From the NCBI RefSeq assembly GCF_001677275.1, contig NZ_CP016178.1, positions 992,001 to 1,056,000 on the forward strand: a DNA stretch of 64,000 nucleotides. The letters run 5' to 3'. Made by a program: the position numbers and the translations under genes. This stretch comes from Vibrio breoganii (GTDB lineage Bacteria > Pseudomonadota > Gammaproteobacteria > Enterobacterales > Vibrionaceae). Under the pieces are notes generated by a model that worked only from the letters and a program-made list of their open reading frames with translations, did no database searches and was not told the origin of the DNA. Below are positions 17,075 through 26,596 of this stretch, in pieces (position 1 is the stretch's first letter; each line of letters starts with the position of its first letter).

Positions 17075-18736
17075 ATGATGTCTAAACTAGAAAGCGACCC
17101 TGTAGAACCTACTGAAGTTGATCACAACAAGCGTAAAACGTTGCAAAAATTAGCGGTCGGTGCGGCGGCACTCCCATTTGCGTCTGTTGTCTATGCTGAA
17201 GCCGATAAAATGGCGACCAAACCGCTATTAATGCCAAACGAAAAAGGCCCATTCGATGTGGTGATCAAAAATGGCCGCGTGGTTGATCCTGAAACTGGTT
17301 TAGATGCTATTCGTAACGTTGGCCTTAAAGGCAAACGTATCGCCGCCGTTTCCAAAGGTGAGTTAAAAGGCGCAAAAGTAATTGATGCAACGGGTTTGAT
17401 TGTCGCGCCCGGTTTCATCGATATTCATGCGCATGGGCAGCAATTGCCAGCCGCACGTGCACAGGCATTTGATGGTGTAACCACTGCGCTTGAACTGGAG
17501 TCGGGCCTATTACCTATTAGTAAATTCTACGACGATACCGCAGCTGAAGGTCGCCCAATTAATTACGGCGCTTCTGTTGCTTGGACTTACGCACGTATTA
17601 TGGCAAAAGAGGCTGATATGCCACCAGCAGATGGCACTATCACTTGGTTTCAAAGCGCATTTACTAAAAATAATTGGCAAAACAGTATTGCGACAGAGGA
17701 TGAATTAAAACGCATCCTTAAAGACGTAGAGCAAGGCCTTAAAGAAGGCGGCTTAGGTATCGGCGTTAACGCAGGTTATGCACCGGGTTACGGTCATAAA
17801 GAGTATTACCAAGTTGCAAAGCTAGCAAAACGTTACGAACTGCCTACTTATACGCATGTACGCTACGCAAACGGTACAGAGCCAAAATCTAGCTTTGAAG
17901 CTTACCAAGAGCTAATCAGCTTAGCAGCAACCACTGGCGCACACATGCACATTTGTCATCTAAACAGTACGTCTGTGCGTGATATCGATGACTGTGCTGA
18001 TCTTGTACAAGAAGCGGTTGAGAAAGGTTTACCCGTTACCACTGAAGCTTACCCATATGGCGCGGGCTCCACACCGGTTGGCGCTGCACTATTTGCAGGT
18101 GAAGACTGGATCGACCGCTTTGGGGTACCTGATGCAAGCTACATGGAAGCAAACGGTGTTCCGATGACGCAAAGCAAAATTGATGAACTGCGTGAAACGA
18201 ACCCAGGTGAAATCGTTGTTATCCACTTCTTAAAACCAGATGATAACAAAGAAGAGTTACGCATGATGAATCGTTCTGTACTCTTCCCTGGCGCTGCGAT
18301 TGCATCAGATGCAATGCCTTGGATGGACTCGAAAGGTAAATTAATCGAAGGTGATGTTTGGCCACTGCCAAGTGATGCGTTTGCTCACCCGCGCTCAGTA
18401 GCTTGTTTCGCGCGTTTTGTTAATAAATACGTGACCCAATACAAGAGTGTTTCGTTAGTTGAAGCGATGGAACGTACCAGCTTAAATGCCTGTCGCATTA
18501 CTCAAGATGCGATACCTCAAATGCGCAATAAAGGTCGTATTCAAGTGGGTAAAGATGCTGATATTGCAATCTTTGACCTTGCTAAGTTTAAAGATATGGC
18601 GACATTCACCGAGCCAAACGCACTGTCAGTGGGCATGACGCACTTGCTTGTTAATGGTCAATCTGTCATTGAGAATGAGACGATTGATCTTACTATGATG
18701 GCCGGTGAACCTGTTCGCCGTGACATCAAGATGTAA
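17075..18736 (+). CDS. Second exported D-aminoacylase-like amidohydrolase
   Basis: This 553-residue paralogue of the gene at 14125 is alike along its whole length, with the same HAHG, THVRY, MHICHLNS and IASDAMPW motifs. The signal region NKRKTLQKLAVGAAALPFASV again has KR instead of RR. The start may be ATG 17075 or 17078; AAGGA precedes both. Only 49 bases separate it from the CobW gene, so these two are probably co-transcribed, whereas the first paralogue has its own terminator. Divergence is enough to suggest an old duplication with possible substrate differences. Confidence 0.8.
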   Translation: MMSKLESDPVEPTEVDHNKRKTLQKLAVGAAALPFASVVYAEADKMATKPLLMPNEKGPFDVVIKNGRVVDPETGLDAIRNVGLKGKRIAAVSKGELKGAKVIDATGLIVAPGFIDIHAHGQQLPAARAQAFDGVTTALELESGLLPISKFYDDTAAEGRPINYGASVAWTYARIMAKEADMPPADGTITWFQSAFTKNNWQNSIATEDELKRILKDVEQGLKEGGLGIGVNAGYAPGYGHKEYYQVAKLAKRYELPTYTHVRYANGTEPKSSFEAYQELISLAATTGAHMHICHLNSTSVRDIDDCADLVQEAVEKGLPVTTEAYPYGAGSTPVGAALFAGEDWIDRFGVPDASYMEANGVPMTQSKIDELRETNPGEIVVIHFLKPDDNKEELRMMNRSVLFPGAAIASDAMPWMDSKGKLIEGDVWPLPSDAFAHPRSVACFARFVNKYVTQYKSVSLVEAMERTSLNACRITQDAIPQMRNKGRIQVGKDADIAIFDLAKFKDMATFTEPNALSVGMTHLLVNGQSVIENETIDLTMMAGEPVRRDIKM

Positions 18737-18807
18737 TGCCAATCTGGGTGAATAACGGGTCATCTTAGTTTGTTAAAACAAATGATCGCTGACTTACAAT
18801 GATTGAT
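18735..18807. repeat. MITE-like repeat, copy 3 (partial, reversed)
   Basis: GCCAATC, GAATAACGGGTCATCT, TGATCGCTGACTTACAATGATTG is the reverse complement of both ends of copy 1, shortened in the middle and with degraded tips. It abuts the stop codon of the second amidohydrolase. Confidence 0.5.
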
Positions 18808-18833
18808 GTGAGCAATCTATTTGATTAAAAAAA

Positions 18834-18861
18834 CCGATAGGAAATTACTATCGGTTTTTTT
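18834..18861 (+). terminator. Intrinsic terminator, possibly bidirectional
   Basis: CCGATAG and CTATCGG pair around a 7-base loop, followed by TTTTTTT and preceded by a run of A on the other side. It would end transcripts from both the amidohydrolase (plus) and ThrE (minus) genes. Confidence 0.8.
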
Positions 18862-18890
18862 GTTCCCAAAGCTACCCAAAGACTAAAGTT

Positions 18891-18993
18891 ATACCAATCA
18901 CAGTCAGTAAGTGTTCAGAAATAGTGCAGGAAAAACGCTGCTGTCGAGTGTTTTATCCCGCTAGGCTGACCCGTTATTTACTCCGATTGGTAT
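18891..18993. repeat. MITE-like repeat, copy 2 (103 bp)
   Basis: Same orientation and ends (ATACCAATC, GATTGGTAT) as copy 1, with an internal deletion of about 60 bases. Its last base is part of the ThrE stop codon. Confidence 0.75.
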
Positions 18994-20168
18994 TATTCAC
19001 CTTTATAGCGAACAAGCAATTGGTCACCAAAAATCGAATACACCATGATTTGCCCCGCGACAATAGCACTAAACATTAGTAGCGCTGACAATCCAATGTT
19101 GGGGATAGGGAGAATAGCGGTAGCAAAGAAGGACTCACTGGCACCGACAATGATGCGGCTTCCCGGTACCAAAATAATGATCCCTTGAATGATGTAGACC
19201 AAGGCAGGGACTTTGCGTATACGTCCAGCCAACAAGCCATACAAGGTAATGAGTATGGTACTGATCCAAGTGCCAACTACCCAGTCAGAAGTAAACCAGT
19301 GCGGTCCCCACATCCCAATCGCCGCCGCCGGTAGGCCAATGATAATGTCCTTCATACTGGCATTGAAAATGATGCCGATCGCCACGGAAATTCCAATAAG
19401 GGCCAAAATGTGCAAGCTTAAAGGGATCTCATTAACAAAAGGCACTGTGGTTGCATCACCGGCTAAGCTCGATAAGCTCAATCCCAGTATCACGCCAATG
19501 AGAATTTTGATCACGATAAGGGTGCTTTGGGCCATAAATTCAATACCGGAACGAAAGTCATTTAATGCCAAACTGGCTAATGCATTGGTCACGGTTAATC
19601 CAGGTATAAACAGAACGATCGATGAAATACATAAGGCGAGAACCGGTAATTGTGGAACATAAAACGTCAGTAATCCAACCAATAAGCTTGAAATAAGGGC
19701 GACAAAAAACTCGGTTAAAATCGCGCGTCGGCCTGTAAAAGTGATCTGGGTTAACCACGCAATCAGACCTAAAATCGCCGAGATGCCGACAGCAAAATAG
19801 GTGGTTCCCACCAACATTAAGTAGCACGGAGGCAGTAAGACATTGGCTAAGCAAAGGACCCAACTTGAGTATTGGGCTGGATTTTTATCACATGGTTTTA
19901 GTGACAATGATTTTAAGGTGCTGACGAGGGTTTGTAAGTTAACCGACGGTGGCGCTTTTGTCTGCATGACGACTTTTTGAGTAGGCTGTTCAAAAATAGT
20001 GATGATTTTCGTGGGAGTCACGTCAATAGAAATATCAATATCATGACGTTTGGCGTACGCCTGAGTGTATTTAGCGACAGAATAAGGAGCGCAGCCAGAT
20101 TGATGTAATCGGTCAGAAAAGGTCAGAATGTCTTGCTGCACTTGTTCGGTTGTTCTGTCTAATTTCAT
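18993..20168 (-). CDS. ThrE/DUF1212-family exporter
   Basis: This membrane protein of about 391 residues belongs to the threonine/serine exporter family. The soluble N-terminal domain (VQQDILTFSDRLHQSGCAPYSVAKY) is followed by about ten hydrophobic segments from residue 120 on, as in fused ThrE proteins that join the DUF1212 and DUF3815 halves. I start at ATG 20168 (MKLDRTTEQ) rather than the longer frame from 20222, whose extra residues look non-native. Substrate specificity is not readable. It stands alone and ends in the MITE-like repeat. Confidence 0.8.
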   Translation of the reverse strand: MKLDRTTEQVQQDILTFSDRLHQSGCAPYSVAKYTQAYAKRHDIDISIDVTPTKIITIFEQPTQKVVMQTKAPPSVNLQTLVSTLKSLSLKPCDKNPAQYSSWVLCLANVLLPPCYLMLVGTTYFAVGISAILGLIAWLTQITFTGRRAILTEFFVALISSLLVGLLTFYVPQLPVLALCISSIVLFIPGLTVTNALASLALNDFRSGIEFMAQSTLIVIKILIGVILGLSLSSLAGDATTVPFVNEIPLSLHILALIGISVAIGIIFNASMKDIIIGLPAAAIGMWGPHWFTSDWVVGTWISTILITLYGLLAGRIRKVPALVYIIQGIIILVPGSRIIVGASESFFATAILPIPNIGLSALLMFSAIVAGQIMVYSIFGDQLLVRYKGE

Positions 20169-20453
20169 AGTGTCGTCTAACGTAGTGAGGTTACAAATAG
20201 TGTAGTGCGCACAGAAAGTCATTACATTTTAAAATGCGCAGATTTGGCGTTGATACTGCAAAATAATAGAGCCATTAGCAATAGATGAAAACAACTTTCA
20301 CCATTTCGAGACTGGCTTTTCTTCCTCTTTGTTTCTCAATGGTTTGTCGCTGATGCAGGGTTTCATCCATCAACAGTGATTAACACAATCCCGCCTTGGC
20401 TGTTAGCTTAGCTCACCTCTATCTAGACCTCTGTTTCAACGGTGAGGAGCTTC

Positions 20454-21185
20454 GTGATTAAACGCCTTCAAATAGTTCTGACCCTTATTATTACGCTCGG
20501 CGTAACTCCGCAAGTGGCACTGGCACGTCCTTCAATTGATATTGAAGGGTTATCTGATGAATCCGCTACCAATCTCGATTATTACATTGAATCGGTTGGA
20601 GAGCCTGTCGCGTTTAATTTTACTCAGTCAAAGTGGCGTTCTATCGTGAGTGAGGCGCTCACCCCCTTAGGTTTCTACAATTTTAATATTGCAATCGAGA
20701 AAAAAGGGGGCGATAAGCTCATCTTGAATATCGACCCAGGTTCACCCATGCTCATCGCCCAGTCGGACATCAACATTGTTGGCGAGGCCAAGTCAGATGC
20801 AGACTTCATTGACGCGCTAAAGGTGTCGTCATTAGATGTTGGTCAACAGCTAAACCATAAAAATTATGATGATCTAAAAAGCCGATTGCGTACGCTTGCC
20901 CTGCAAAAAGGGTACTTTGACAGTCAATTTACGACTAGTCGGCTTGAGGTTTCCCCTAATAATAATCAGGCGTTTATCCACCTTCATTTTGACAGTGGGC
21001 CGCGTTATCGATTTGGTGAAATCACCATAGTGCATAGTCAAATCGATCTTCCAAGGTTGGAAAGTTTAAAGCCTTTTAAGCGAGGCGATCAATTTGAGAC
21101 CTCAATGTTGGCCGACTATCAAATTCAGCTATCTGAAACCGGTTGGTTTAAATCGGTGTTACTTTTCGGGGGGATTACCGGATAA
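20454..21185 (+). pseudogene. tamA: TamA-like outer-membrane assembly factor, truncated before the barrel
   Basis: GTG 20454 follows GAGGAG and encodes a signal peptide (MIKRLQIVLTLIITLGVTPQVALA). POTRA-type repeats follow: LIAQSDINIVGEAKSDADFIDAL, DDLKSRLRTLALQKGYFDSQFT, YRFGEITIVHS. TamA is normally about 580 residues with a C-terminal beta-barrel. Here the frame stops after about 243 residues at QLSETGWFKSVLLFGG, where POTRA 3 should continue. The following DNA is unrelated, so barrel and the usual downstream tamB are lost at this locus. Confidence 0.8.
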
Positions 21186-21357
21186 GCACTTTCAAGCTAA
21201 CACTGTCAGAAATCGAAATATACTCTCAGCGGTGCGCTTAGGCATGGAAGTTCTGCGGCATTCTGGCTACGCAATAACGAGGGAAGACTTGCTCGCAGCT
21301 GCAACCATGCTTGCTCGAAATCTGTTCAAACATGGTTGCACTTTGGGGGAGTTATGA
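21172..21357 (+). pseudogene. Unrecognised C-terminal fragment
   Basis: A frame overlapping the tamA break reads PDKHFQANTVRNRNILSAVRLGMEVLRHSGY to FKHGCTLGEL and stops at 21357. It has coding-like composition but no start. Its junction with tamA suggests it is the end of an inserted or recombined gene. I cannot name its family. Confidence 0.3.
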
Positions 21358-21435
21358 GGGGATCCCTCAGTGTTCGGCCTATGAACCTTTATTAAACTCT
21401 CATTTCAACACAAAAAAGTTGGCCAATCTAACTAT

Positions 21436-22557
21436 TTATTTTTCATCTTCAAATACTACATTAGCGTTCTTATTAAGTAGTGTTTTGATATCTAAAGTAT
21501 CTATATTTAAAAATGCTTTAGGGTTAGCATTCGCAATTTGCCAGAATAACTTTTCACCTAACTCAGATCGTAAATCAATAGACAACCTTCTCTCTGAGTA
21601 TTTATGGTTTTCAACCATATAAAAATCAGATCCAAAAAGCACCTTGTCTCTAATTTTTTCATCCTGCAGTAGTACTTTAAGAAGAGGGACATTCTCTTGT
21701 TGGTCAAAAATAGTATATGAAATATCAGCATAAAGGTTAGGATATTCATTGGCTCTCATTAGATCTATAATTACTTTAACCCATGCAGGGTTTCTGCTAT
21801 CTCTAGATTCAGAAAAGAAGCGTTTCCATTCACCAATCCCACCAAAGTGTGCTAAACAGATTCTTAACTTAGGGAATTTATCCATTACTTCTATGTAATT
21901 ATTAGGGTGCGCATATTGATGTGCCGATTTTTTATCGGTTTCCTGCGTGTATACGGATCCTGGCGAACAATGCGCAATTAGCGGAATATTTTTTTTCTGC
22001 ATATATGGGTAAATTTCTTCCAGCAACCTAGGATGAGTTGGAGAGTAACCAAGTGGTGGATAAATTTTAACTCCTTTAAATCCAGACTTTTCCACAAGTG
22101 ATGACAGACGCTCTAAAGAGTCTTCTCGACGAGGATCAATGTGTGCAAAAGGGATGACTGTATTTGGATAGGACTTAGCAAGTACGGCTAACTTGTTGTG
22201 CTGCTCATCAATATCCTCTTCAATTTTACCCTTTTTCGGTTTTGTGAATGGCAAGCTTTTACGCTGCATGTATGCCATGTCCATGGGCAAAACAATAAAT
22301 TTAGTCCCCTCTGGATAATAGCCAATAAGCGCTTTTAAGTTTTCTTCTTGGCTTTCACGATACACCGCCTTCAAAAACGCATCGAACCGATTACCGACGT
22401 CATAACCACTCAGCGGATTAAGGTTTCGAAGTAGAAATTGAGCTGATTTTGCCACCGATTTATTTCTAACCATTTTTACCAAACCAAAGCCTAGGTAGTT
22501 ATTTGGCAAATTTTTATCTGTAAATAAATGGCAGTGACAATTGTAAATAGTTTTCAT
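21436..22557 (-). CDS. Amidohydrolase-2-type metal-dependent hydrolase
   Basis: This 373-residue TIM-barrel hydrolase resembles the decarboxylase-like amidohydrolase family (PF04909). The N-terminal metal site is CHCH (residues 8-11), followed by FAHIDPRR, FKGVKIYPPLGYSP, the histidine in PLIAHCSPG, LAHFGGIGEWKRF, LYADISYT and the acidic residue in VLFGSDFYM. The gene is intact, stands alone between gene debris on both sides, and is somewhat A+T-rich. The substrate is unknown. Confidence 0.75.
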   Translation of the reverse strand: MKTIYNCHCHLFTDKNLPNNYLGFGLVKMVRNKSVAKSAQFLLRNLNPLSGYDVGNRFDAFLKAVYRESQEENLKALIGYYPEGTKFIVLPMDMAYMQRKSLPFTKPKKGKIEEDIDEQHNKLAVLAKSYPNTVIPFAHIDPRREDSLERLSSLVEKSGFKGVKIYPPLGYSPTHPRLLEEIYPYMQKKNIPLIAHCSPGSVYTQETDKKSAHQYAHPNNYIEVMDKFPKLRICLAHFGGIGEWKRFFSESRDSRNPAWVKVIIDLMRANEYPNLYADISYTIFDQQENVPLLKVLLQDEKIRDKVLFGSDFYMVENHKYSERRLSIDLRSELGEKLFWQIANANPKAFLNIDTLDIKTLLNKNANVVFEDEK

Positions 22558-23373
22558 TAGGTTGCCCCTTTCCTGAGAAAATTAGGACAATGAACGACTT
22601 AAGGTTAGGAACCTTAAACACTGTGTTTTTTGATAGGCAGTGTATGACTCACCCCGGCCTATGTAACTAAGCATAGTGTTCAATAAAGGCGTTGGGGCAA
22701 ATTGATTCTTGACCAAAATCAAGGTTTGTGAGGATTTTCAGTTTACCAAGACTGTTGCACTAAATGGCGTCATCGCGGGGGCAATGTTTAAGTTGGATGG
22801 ACGCACCCTTCATCTTATAAACTTAAGCTTCTTTGGTTGCACAGTATCGCAAGCCAAAGTATGCCGAACAAAGCGCTCCCTTATTCAAATGCTGTTACGC
22901 CAAATATGTTATATCTCTTCACTGAAGATCAGGCAGGTTACTATGGGGATTTTGAAGACAATTTAGTCATCGATAACTACGGCCTGATTGCGCAAAAATT
23001 ATTTTGTTTTTCCCGCCTCGACAATGCGCTCACAAAACTCAATAGCATCCGTTAAACGTTTAACATCACGCGCGACTGTATTCACTGCGACACCAAATTC
23101 TCATTCCGCTTCAGAGGGCTTAAGACCATCAAAAATCACCGCGGGCATTGAATTAGCTAAGTTGGTTGATGAAGGCAAAGTAAACCCTAACGATCCCGTT
23201 ACCAAATACATTCCTGAGCTGAAAGGCAGTGCATGGGATACCGTTTCTGTTATTGATACAGCAAACATGGCAACCGGTTTGAACGCGACAGAACACGATG
23301 AGCCAGAAGCCGACTCGCGCACTAACCCAGAGCAACCTTGGTATCAAACAAGAAGTAGTCCCAGCGCAGATAA
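22558..23373. other. Gene graveyard: several unrelated coding relics
   Basis: On the plus strand 22826-23000 keeps a coding-like stretch (PNMLYLFTEDQAGYYGDFEDN), and about 23135-23350 keeps a serine-hydrolase fragment. On the minus strand 22999-23137 keeps a helix-turn-helix relic (GVAVNTVARDVKRLTDAIEF) with an in-frame TGA, resembling KorA/TrfB-type DNA-binding domains. No intact gene is supported. Confidence 0.5.
23135..23350 (+). pseudogene. Serine hydrolase (class C beta-lactamase-like) fragment
   Basis: AGIELAKLVDEGKVNPNDPVTKYIPELKG, followed by VIDTANMATGLN, matches the segment after the SxxK motif in PF00144-type serine hydrolases. The catalytic SxxK part is missing upstream and the frame runs into unrelated sequence near 23350. 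Confidence 0.6.
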
Positions 23374-24456
23374 CTATACAGCTTTAGAGCAAATGCGGTT
23401 ACGCCCTTCTAGCTTTGCTTGGTAAAGACACTCATCCGCAGCGCTTAGAAGCTGCTTTTTGGTGATGTTGCGGTGTGACTTCTTGGTAAGTGTGGCGATA
23501 CCAATAGATACGGTAACATAGCCAGTATCTGACTTTACATGGGGTATGTTGAGCTGTTTGAATTGAGACGGCAACTGTTTAAGCCACTGTGAATTTTCGT
23601 CATCACTCACTTTTAAGAGTATAAATTCCTCACCACCAAACCGTACGACTAGATCTGATGGTTGCACTGACAGCAGACGTGCAACTTGTATCAACACTCG
23701 GTCACCTTCTAAATGCCCGTAGTAATCGTTAAAATTTTTGAAGTAGTCAATATCAATGATGGCGATACAAAGGTGCTGACCCTGTCTCAAACCAGATAGA
23801 AGATCAGCAAATTTGATATCGAAGCTGTGACGATTGTGCACGCCTGTTAGCTTGTCGGTCTGTGCCTTGTCCTTTTCAAGCATCTCGTATTTATATTGGC
23901 TTCTAAGTAAAATATCGGTGTGATACTGCATCACCCCGATAACCACTATGGTCAATGCATAAAAGTTTAACGACCAGATGATATCAACGCTAGTCAATAG
24001 CTGTATGGATAACAGGCTGATGCCAAGCAACCCCCAAAGAATCAGCTTTTCACCAAGGTGAAGGATGGGAATGGCTGACATAACCATAGCCGCGAGCATT
24101 GGTCCACCTTCATATAACTCGTCATGCCTCTGCGCATAGTTAAAGAAGAATGCCCCCATCAATACGCTCAAGCCGCAACCTAAATAAAACCATAAGGTAT
24201 CCAGATTTTTAGGGTCTGCCTTAGCCGTGAACACACCTAAAGGAAGAAAGACTGCGGCAATCAGTAACCTGTTAAGGTTGTCTGCAGACTTGATATTGGT
24301 TTCTATGATGAAAGAAAAGATAAAAAACGCCAAAAATATTGCAATGCTGAGATAACGGAGTATGGCGACGTTGGAACGTGAGCGTTCGTTGAGAGAGTGT
24401 TGGAATGCTTTCTCTGTTTCCCTATCGAAATAGAACAACGCGGGTATCAATTTCAT
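23374..24456 (-). CDS. Membrane-bound diguanylate cyclase
   Basis: This 360-residue protein has about six hydrophobic segments in residues 30-195 and a C-terminal GGDEF domain. LTGVHNRHSFD opens the domain, IIDIDYFKNFNDYYGH binds nucleotide and metal, and the active site is RFGGEEF. It should make cyclic di-GMP from GTP at the inner membrane, which typically raises exopolysaccharide output and lowers motility. No RxxD inhibitory site is obvious just before GGEEF. The gene is intact, with an IS transposase about 90 bases upstream of its start that may affect expression. Confidence 0.85.
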   Translation of the reverse strand: MKLIPALFYFDRETEKAFQHSLNERSRSNVAILRYLSIAIFLAFFIFSFIIETNIKSADNLNRLLIAAVFLPLGVFTAKADPKNLDTLWFYLGCGLSVLMGAFFFNYAQRHDELYEGGPMLAAMVMSAIPILHLGEKLILWGLLGISLLSIQLLTSVDIIWSLNFYALTIVVIGVMQYHTDILLRSQYKYEMLEKDKAQTDKLTGVHNRHSFDIKFADLLSGLRQGQHLCIAIIDIDYFKNFNDYYGHLEGDRVLIQVARLLSVQPSDLVVRFGGEEFILLKVSDDENSQWLKQLPSQFKQLNIPHVKSDTGYVTVSIGIATLTKKSHRNITKKQLLSAADECLYQAKLEGRNRICSKAV

Positions 24457-24547
24457 TCAGCTTAATTGTCCATAAAAATGCCAGCGAAGAGTAGTTTAAC
24501 GAATTAAAATTTTTTGGCTATGATAAAGCCGACATTTCGCAGCCAAT

Positions 24548-26161
24548 TTAGGAATAAACCGCTTCATATAGCGAACCAAGAAGTTTGAGCAGCCGAGTTT
24601 GATAGTCTTGCATGCCGGTTATAAATCGCTGATCGCCTATTTCGAGCGTATCTATGCCCTCAAATTTTAAAAATACCCAGCGTGCTGTGGGCGTTGATGT
24701 CGTTTTGTTCTTCACCATACTCGGGAAGAACTCGTCGGTCTGAGCTAGCTGCTCTCGCACCTTGTGCTCGAGACCTGAGTAAACTAACAAGCTCAACGTC
24801 ATGATCATCAACAGAGCTTCAATGCGCTGTGGCTTTTTCAAGAAGATTGATGAAGTTAAAAATTCAGGGCTTTTCAAAAATCGAAAACCACGTTCTACTT
24901 TTTGCTGGGATTTGTAGTGCTCAAGTAATGCCGACATTGATAGATCTGAGCTTTGAGTGTCGTTGGTGGCGATGATGAACATGCCCACCTTTAATTTTGC
25001 AAGCTTGACCTTGTCTAAATCAGTAAATGGCCAAGTTTCAATGCTATAGTGGTAACCTATTGGTTTAGCTTCTTTTTTAGGACGCCCACGTCCTGTGTAG
25101 ATAGGCTCTTTGATAATAGTCGTGCGCTCAAATCCCAACAACTGACACCCGCTAGCAAATTCATTCATCGCCTTTTGAGCATCGACTTCACATGCAAATT
25201 GCTTTTTGGTTAATTGGTTCAATGACTTGAGTTCTTTTGTGAGGTTTTTATCGAGATTTTTGTAGAAGGTCGCCTCCTCTCGTTTGGTCGCTTGCTCATT
25301 CTTTATCAATAACCAACGTTGCTCAACGTTGCCATAATCAGACTTTATCCAATGGCCTGAATATCCGTTACCGATGGCGGTCAACTGCTCTGGTTTAAGG
25401 TTGAGTAGAGCTTGCTTTGAGAGTTTTAGCGTCATTGGCACGCGAGTGATGAATTTTTGCTGCTGTTCATCAAGCGAAGTAATACTCTCTTCTGTGTATA
25501 GCGCAGCATCAGCAATAAAGTAACGGCTGTTTTGTGCCGCTTTTAGACAATGAATATGCCGCTTGGTAACTTCCGCAAACGCTTTGGCATCGTTTGTGTT
25601 CCCGCTCAGCGCTTGCATGTAGACAGGTAATCCAGCTTGGTTTTCACAGATGAGCTCTAAGACAACTTGGTTGAGCTCTGGGCGGTGGTCACGACTGTAG
25701 CCTTTAACAAGTTGAATCGCATTGGTATCGTCACTTTGCGCATACTCACCATCCACATGAAAGCTTGTAATATCAAGGTGTACGGAGTTTGTTGTTAGGC
25801 CTAGCTTGTTTACCACATGCTCCGCAATGACCTGATAAAGCACTGACACATCAGCATCATAGAGGGCATCTAACGTGCGACCAAGTACGTCATCGGTTAA
25901 GTGTTTAGCTTCAATATCTTTTGCGAGTAACTTTGCGACTGGTTTGGTCTCAAAGAAGTCGGAGAACATGTGCAAAGTGCGGCTGTGAAAACCGAGCCCA
26001 TTTAAAATCATCGCTAGAACAGCATCACCGTGTGAAACGCGGTGCTCTGAATACTTGGGAATGATTCGGTCGATGATCCCAGGCAAGTCTATTTCGTGGC
26101 AAAAAGCGGCGATTAATCCGAGGTGATCTAAGCGTTTGATGACAGGTTGAGATGCAGACAT
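24548..26161 (-). CDS. IS1634-like DDE transposase
   Basis: This 537-residue transposase begins KRLDHLGLIAAFCHEIDLPGIID. It has the first catalytic aspartate region VHLDITSFHVDGEY, a second at RYFIADAALYTEES, and the C-terminal YKSQQKVERGFRFLKSPEF with the glutamate. Length and motifs fit the IS4/IS1634 group. It is uninterrupted. I could not define terminal inverted repeats or target duplications by eye. Confidence 0.8.
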   Translation of the reverse strand: MSASQPVIKRLDHLGLIAAFCHEIDLPGIIDRIIPKYSEHRVSHGDAVLAMILNGLGFHSRTLHMFSDFFETKPVAKLLAKDIEAKHLTDDVLGRTLDALYDADVSVLYQVIAEHVVNKLGLTTNSVHLDITSFHVDGEYAQSDDTNAIQLVKGYSRDHRPELNQVVLELICENQAGLPVYMQALSGNTNDAKAFAEVTKRHIHCLKAAQNSRYFIADAALYTEESITSLDEQQQKFITRVPMTLKLSKQALLNLKPEQLTAIGNGYSGHWIKSDYGNVEQRWLLIKNEQATKREEATFYKNLDKNLTKELKSLNQLTKKQFACEVDAQKAMNEFASGCQLLGFERTTIIKEPIYTGRGRPKKEAKPIGYHYSIETWPFTDLDKVKLAKLKVGMFIIATNDTQSSDLSMSALLEHYKSQQKVERGFRFLKSPEFLTSSIFLKKPQRIEALLMIMTLSLLVYSGLEHKVREQLAQTDEFFPSMVKNKTTSTPTARWVFLKFEGIDTLEIGDQRFITGMQDYQTRLLKLLGSLYEAVYS

Positions 26162-26596
26162 ATTATGCGACCGACAAATAACAGTAATAGATCAAAGCTG
26201 GGGATCTGCGTCAAGCTTCACATCGTCTTGAGGTGAATAAATGATCGCTAGATCACACTAATTTAAATCTGGAATTAGCTGCGGAATGACGGATTCACTG
26301 CAATTCAAAACTAATAGGCTTTATCTGGTAGGTTAAAGATGGGCTTAACCATTGTTATTATTATTTTCCTATACCCTAGATGTAACAAAGGCTCCAACTA
26401 GGGAGCCTTCGTCAAGAAATAGTCTTGGATTCAGAACGTCATTACAAGACACTGCCTCGATCTTGAAAGTTACGCGGTGTCATACCAAAAGTTATGTCTG
26501 CTGCTCCGTTAAATTAAATATAACCATATTGACCGCAGCGTTAACGAATATTGAAAAACACCATTCGTAGCGCTACTGAACTATAGAGAAAGCAAT
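26162..26596. other. Gene-free gap with one hairpin
   Basis: The only structure seen is AAGGCTCC (26388-26395) pairing with GGAGCCTT (26402-26409). On the minus strand it is followed by TGTT, so it could weakly terminate the polysaccharide operon after wecA. The rest shows no supported gene. Confidence 0.4.
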
